Below, in pieces: positions 15,435-17,876 of a stretch of DNA of 17,876 nucleotides. Where the stretch lies: assembly GCA_012798185.1 (NCBI GenBank), contig JAAZNS010000076.1, positions 1 through 17,876 of the forward strand, written 5' to 3'. This stretch comes from Chloroflexota bacterium. GTDB taxonomy: Bacteria; Chloroflexota; Anaerolineae; Anaerolineales; UBA4823. A model generated the notes under the pieces. That model had not been told where the DNA came from. It saw only the letters and a list, made by a program, of their open reading frames with translations, and ran no database searches. The position numbers and the translations under genes were made by a program. Each line of letters starts with the position of its first letter. Within the stretch, counting starts at the first letter, position 1.

Positions 15435-15646
15435 CGTCTCGGCTTTTCAAAATCTTATGAATTGCAGCAATGGAAACATCTCAATTTAACTTAATGTAAT
15501 TGCCCCCATATCGGGTTACATGAGGGGCTGTATTAAAATTCAATTTTGTTAAATAAAGCAAAGCAAATCAGTTACTGGCATCATTAAAATGCTTTTTGCT
15601 ATGCTGAAATTAATACTCTTCTTATAAGTACAGCTCCTTCTTTTTT

Positions 15647-16840
15647 TTAATCTTTAATCACCTGAGAGAATGTGCCTGTCTTTTTATCTTTAAGAATGAC
15701 TTTTAATCGTCCATCTGGCATTTTTTCTTCTTTGATCAAATAATGCTGGTCATCATATTCCTTTAAACCTTTTTCTTTTTGGCTTATCTGACCACCGCGC
15801 CAATATTTGAGTTCAACGGGTTCCCATTTCTTGCTTTTTACGGATTTATAGCATGCATCGATGATGGCATTCACAATGTAGCCATCGTAAAAGTCTTCTT
15901 TGGGAGGGGTACCTTTGTCCATCGAGTTAAACATGTCCAAAAACATTTCCACATACCCCAGCGATCCAACTTCATCGCCAACCGGGAAAAGCCACCCGGT
16001 TTCCCCTTCAGCTTTTTCTGCAACATACCCGCTTTGGCCAACACTGGTGAACATTTCAAAACCGGTTCTAAGCCAGTGATTCAACCATATTGTCCCTTCA
16101 GTTCCTGCAATTTCGTCTCGCAAATCCATGCCGCCCCGAAAAGACCAGCTTACCTCGAATTGTCCAATCGCGCTGTTTTCATAACGAACCAATCCGATAG
16201 CATGATCTTCGACATCGATTGGATGGACTTGTGTATCTGCCCAGCAGGTCACCTCAGTGGGTTGAATTCCCTTTCCAATAAAGCTTCGCGCGATTTCAAT
16301 GCAATGGCATCCCATATCTACGATAGCGCCTCCTCCAGATAGTTCTTTACTCCAAAACCAATCACTATGCGGACCTGCATGGGTTTCGCGAGAGCGTGCC
16401 CAAAGAATTTTCCCAAGTGCGCCATTATGGGCTGCGTCTAAAGCCTTGAGTGTTTTTGGAGTATAAACCAAATCTTCCAGGTAGCCATGAAATATATTGG
16501 TTTTCTCGGCAGCTTCAAACATTTCTAGTGCATCACTGCTGTTAGTAGCCAATGGTTTTGTACAAAGCACTGCTTTACCAGCTTCAATGGCTAGTAAGGC
16601 AGCTTTTTTGTGTAAATAATTGGGTAAGCCAATGACTACCGTATCCACTTCAGGGTCTCGAATAGCTTCTGCCATATCAGCGGTATATTTTGGAATTACG
16701 AATTCGCGGGCGAATTTTTCGGCTTCATCTTTCGTGTTTGCACATGTAACCACTATCTGATCTTTCCCCCGAAAATTGAGTAAACTCATCGTATAAAACC
16801 GGCCGATTAATCCGGTGCCCAACATTGCGATTTTGTGCAT
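15647..16840 (-). CDS. Gfo/Idh/MocA-family dehydrogenase (third copy, C-terminally extended)
   Basis: An NAD(P)-dependent sugar or polyol dehydrogenase of 397 residues from the ATG at 16840. This start has GGAGG five nt upstream; an in-frame TTG at 16852 overlaps that ribosome site and is unlikely. The Rossmann motif is AMLGTGLIGRFY (5-16). The lysine motif is CTKPL (Lys95), where most relatives have EKP. HAGPHSDWFW (154-163) and VDMGCHCIEI (Asp175, His179) match the second Gfo/Idh closely. About 45 extra C-terminal residues, highly charged and ending ILKDKKTGTFSQVIKD, are absent from the other copies. It diverges from the UroD-like gene across a 199-nt gap. Promoter evidence is only a TATAAT at 16931-16926 without a good -35. 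Confidence 0.91.
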   Translation of the reverse strand: MHKIAMLGTGLIGRFYTMSLLNFRGKDQIVVTCANTKDEAEKFAREFVIPKYTADMAEAIRDPEVDTVVIGLPNYLHKKAALLAIEAGKAVLCTKPLATNSSDALEMFEAAEKTNIFHGYLEDLVYTPKTLKALDAAHNGALGKILWARSRETHAGPHSDWFWSKELSGGGAIVDMGCHCIEIARSFIGKGIQPTEVTCWADTQVHPIDVEDHAIGLVRYENSAIGQFEVSWSFRGGMDLRDEIAGTEGTIWLNHWLRTGFEMFTSVGQSGYVAEKAEGETGWLFPVGDEVGSLGYVEMFLDMFNSMDKGTPPKEDFYDGYIVNAIIDACYKSVKSKKWEPVELKYWRGGQISQKEKGLKEYDDQHYLIKEEKMPDGRLKVILKDKKTGTFSQVIKD

Positions 16841-16858
16841 ATTAACCTCCAATATCTT

Positions 16859-16872
16859 ATGATTAAAATCAT
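16859..16872. promoter_or_regulatory. Small palindrome before the third Gfo/Idh ribosome site
   Basis: ATGATT and AATCAT are perfect arms around AA, 18 nt upstream of the start codon and downstream of the likely TATAAT. It could be an operator, or chance in AT-rich DNA. Confidence 0.3.
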
Positions 16873-16885
16873 TATAAAAGAATAC

Positions 16886-16931
16886 TTGAATTTAGTCATT
16901 TATTGGGATATATATTTCTGATAGAATTATA
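16886..16931. promoter_or_regulatory. Possible divergent promoters between the third Gfo/Idh and UroD-like genes
   Basis: Plus strand: TTGAAT (16886-16891), 17 nt, then TATATA (16909-16914), 4 of 6 each, facing the UroD-like gene. Minus strand: a perfect TATAAT (16931-16926) facing the dehydrogenase, without a recognisable -35 at normal spacing. Both are tentative in an AT-rich gap. Confidence 0.35.
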
Positions 16932-16960
16932 CCGTCCTAAAACAATGATTAGAAATGTGT

Positions 16961-17022
16961 GACTGCTCAGGTTATGATAGATGCCTCAAATACGGAAAAT
17001 CACGCAATCTGGCTGAGAAGTC
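16961..17022. repeat. Inverted-repeat element with CTCAG...CTGAG ends (copy B)
   Basis: The ends GACTGCTCAG (16961-16970) and CTGAGAAGTC (17013-17022) pair at 9 of 10 positions. The right half (ACGGAAAATCACGCAATCTGG up to 17012) aligns well with copy A at 4657-4764, which carries an additional long hairpin in its centre. It ends 17 nt before the start codon of the UroD-like gene and thus forms most of its leader. Confidence 0.55.
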
Positions 17023-17039
17023 TTAGAAATATTTGAATG

Positions 17040-17876
17040 ATGATTACACCATTATTAACGCCGCGGCAAAGGGTTTTTATGACAATTGCACATGAGGAAC
17101 CCGATACAGTTCCTATGGCTTTAGGAGGCGGACCATACGGCATTGTCGATGATCTGTATTATAAACTTATTGATGCCCTTAATCTGAAAAATCCCGTTCC
17201 CCCTTTCCGAAAAGGTCATAATATCTCCTATATGGATGATCGTTTATTAGACCTTTTAGGAACCGACATTCGTTATTGCTGGCCAGGATTACTACCGAAT
17301 AGCCCGGTTTTTCAAGGCGAAGAAGATGATACTTTCTTCGACTCTTACGGTCAGGTTTGGAAAAGAGCCACACCTTATTATTATCCTGGTAAAGGCATTT
17401 TGAGAGAAGCTGTTAGTATTGATGATATCGATAGAATGGTCAGATGGCCCGACCTTAGCAATCCGCAATGGACGATGGGACTTGAAGATCGGGCGCGTTT
17501 TCTGCATGAGGAGACTGATTTCTTTATAACCATGCGTATGGTTGCCTCGCATGGTCCTTTTCAGACAGCTTGTGATTTACGGGGGATCGAAAATTTCCTC
17601 AAAGACATGGCGCTTTATCCCGAATTTGCTTTGGCGTTGTTAGATAAAATCACTTGTATAATCGAAGGCTTGCTCAGGCTGGCGTTGCAAGCAGGTGGAA
17701 AATATTTCGATATGATCGAACTGCCAGGTGATGATTATGCCGGGAATGCTAATCTTTTAATTTCACCAGCAATGTTTAGGAGATTTATAAAACCCTGCAT
17801 TGAACGAGAGGTGAAAGTGATCAAGGAGCATAATCCAGATATAAAAATTATGCTCCATAGCGATGGGGCGATTTCC
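17040..17876 (+). CDS. UroD/MtaA/CmuA-superfamily protein, 3' end cut off by window edge
   Basis: A member of the uroporphyrinogen decarboxylase superfamily, which also contains cobalamin-dependent methyltransferases. It is open from ATG 17040 to the edge (279 codons). The N-terminus LTPRQRVFMTIAHEEPDTVP is the family opening. Then come DLLGTDIRY, the internal FDSYGQVWKRA, ASHGPFQTACDLRGIENFL and ISPAMFRRFIKPCIEREV. The terminal IMLHSDGAIS places His273 and Asp275 where methyltransferases usually show HxC, so a zinc Cys ligand seems to be replaced. True heme-pathway UroD is unlikely given this sequence and a sugar-locus setting. No Shine-Dalgarno sequence is visible, and an ATG directly before (17037) is in the same frame, so the exact start is uncertain. 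It is the only plus-strand gene and diverges from the third Gfo/Idh gene. Its reaction is unknown; demethylation of methylated sugars is one guess. Confidence 0.85.
   Translation, partial: MITPLLTPRQRVFMTIAHEEPDTVPMALGGGPYGIVDDLYYKLIDALNLKNPVPPFRKGHNISYMDDRLLDLLGTDIRYCWPGLLPNSPVFQGEEDDTFFDSYGQVWKRATPYYYPGKGILREAVSIDDIDRMVRWPDLSNPQWTMGLEDRARFLHEETDFFITMRMVASHGPFQTACDLRGIENFLKDMALYPEFALALLDKITCIIEGLLRLALQAGGKYFDMIELPGDDYAGNANLLISPAMFRRFIKPCIEREVKVIKEHNPDIKIMLHSDGAIS

Larger units (their letters stand above)
15050..15646. other. 597-bp non-coding stretch upstream of the ROK repressor
   Basis: No convincing gene lies here. From left to right it holds the repressor leader and promoter (15117-15145) with repeated half-sites up to about 15200. 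An AT-rich stretch without recognised structure follows to 15320, then repeat element copy 2 (15321-15434). The remaining 210 nt contain short complementary blocks at 15494-15528 and the 3' flank of the third Gfo/Idh gene. I see no good terminator for that gene. Confidence 0.7.

Noticed and set aside
15779..16342. Plus-strand open frame of 187 codons
   Set aside because: It lies wholly antisense to the third Gfo/Idh gene, whose motifs are intact. No family features and no ribosome site were seen.
16841..16852. TTG start adding four residues to the third Gfo/Idh
   Set aside because: The TTG overlaps the GGAGG ribosome site that serves the ATG at 16840.
17040..17876. Heme-pathway uroporphyrinogen decarboxylase (HemE)
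   Set aside because: The N-terminus, the HSDG site and the sugar-locus context point to the broader UroD/MtaA superfamily instead.

Overview
The window is a carbohydrate uptake and catabolism region. Fourteen genes are read from the minus strand, and one truncated gene at the right edge is read from the plus strand. Both substrate-binding lipoproteins have long Pro/Thr/Glu/Ala-rich linkers after the lipobox cysteine. CUT1 and CUT2 sugar ABC systems, ROK and LacI regulators and several Gfo/Idh oxidoreductases occur together, the DNA is moderately AT-rich, and short repeats carry a 'TGAGCGCAGCGAAACATC' core. This mix resembles a heterotrophic Chloroflexota bacterium (Anaerolineae-like). That assignment is an inference from style, not from a marker gene.

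Layout from left to right. (1) 1-3300: the end of a CUT1 (MalE/MalF-type) importer. It comprises a truncated permease, an intrinsic terminator-like hairpin, a family 1 solute-binding lipoprotein, and a LacI-type regulator whose promoter carries a good operator over the start site. (2) 3583-6883: a ROK sugar kinase, a TIM-barrel sugar isomerase/epimerase and a Gfo/Idh/MocA dehydrogenase. The last two genes are 29 nt apart. (3) 7144-8946: a DeoC-type aldolase and a second Gfo/Idh dehydrogenase, 18 nt apart. (4) 9095-13716: a complete CUT2 (ribose-type) ABC importer encoding a binding protein, a double ATPase and two permeases, with 4-nt gaps or overlaps. (5) 13817-15049: a ROK/NagC-type repressor with a clear promoter bounded by repeated TACTTAGT half-sites. 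(6) 15647-16840: a third Gfo/Idh dehydrogenase, paralogous to the second. It diverges from a UroD/MtaA-like gene (17040 to the window end).

Likely logic: two importers of different ABC classes bring in sugar. The dehydrogenases and the isomerase/epimerase oxidise and rearrange it, the ROK kinase phosphorylates a hexose, and the DeoC-like aldolase splits a deoxy- or keto-sugar phosphate. A Gfo/Idh next to an AP-endonuclease-2-type TIM barrel is the arrangement seen in inositol (IolG/IolE) and 3-keto-glycoside pathways. The substrate cannot be named from sequence.

Two families of short inverted-repeat elements are present, each with two copies. One, about 107-114 bp, lies at 6986-7092 and 15321-15434 and brackets the DeoC/CUT2/ROK block. 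The other has CTCAG...CTGAG ends and lies at 4657-4764 and 16961-17022; the second copy abuts the UroD-like start codon. I found no rRNA, tRNA, CRISPR array or transposase gene.
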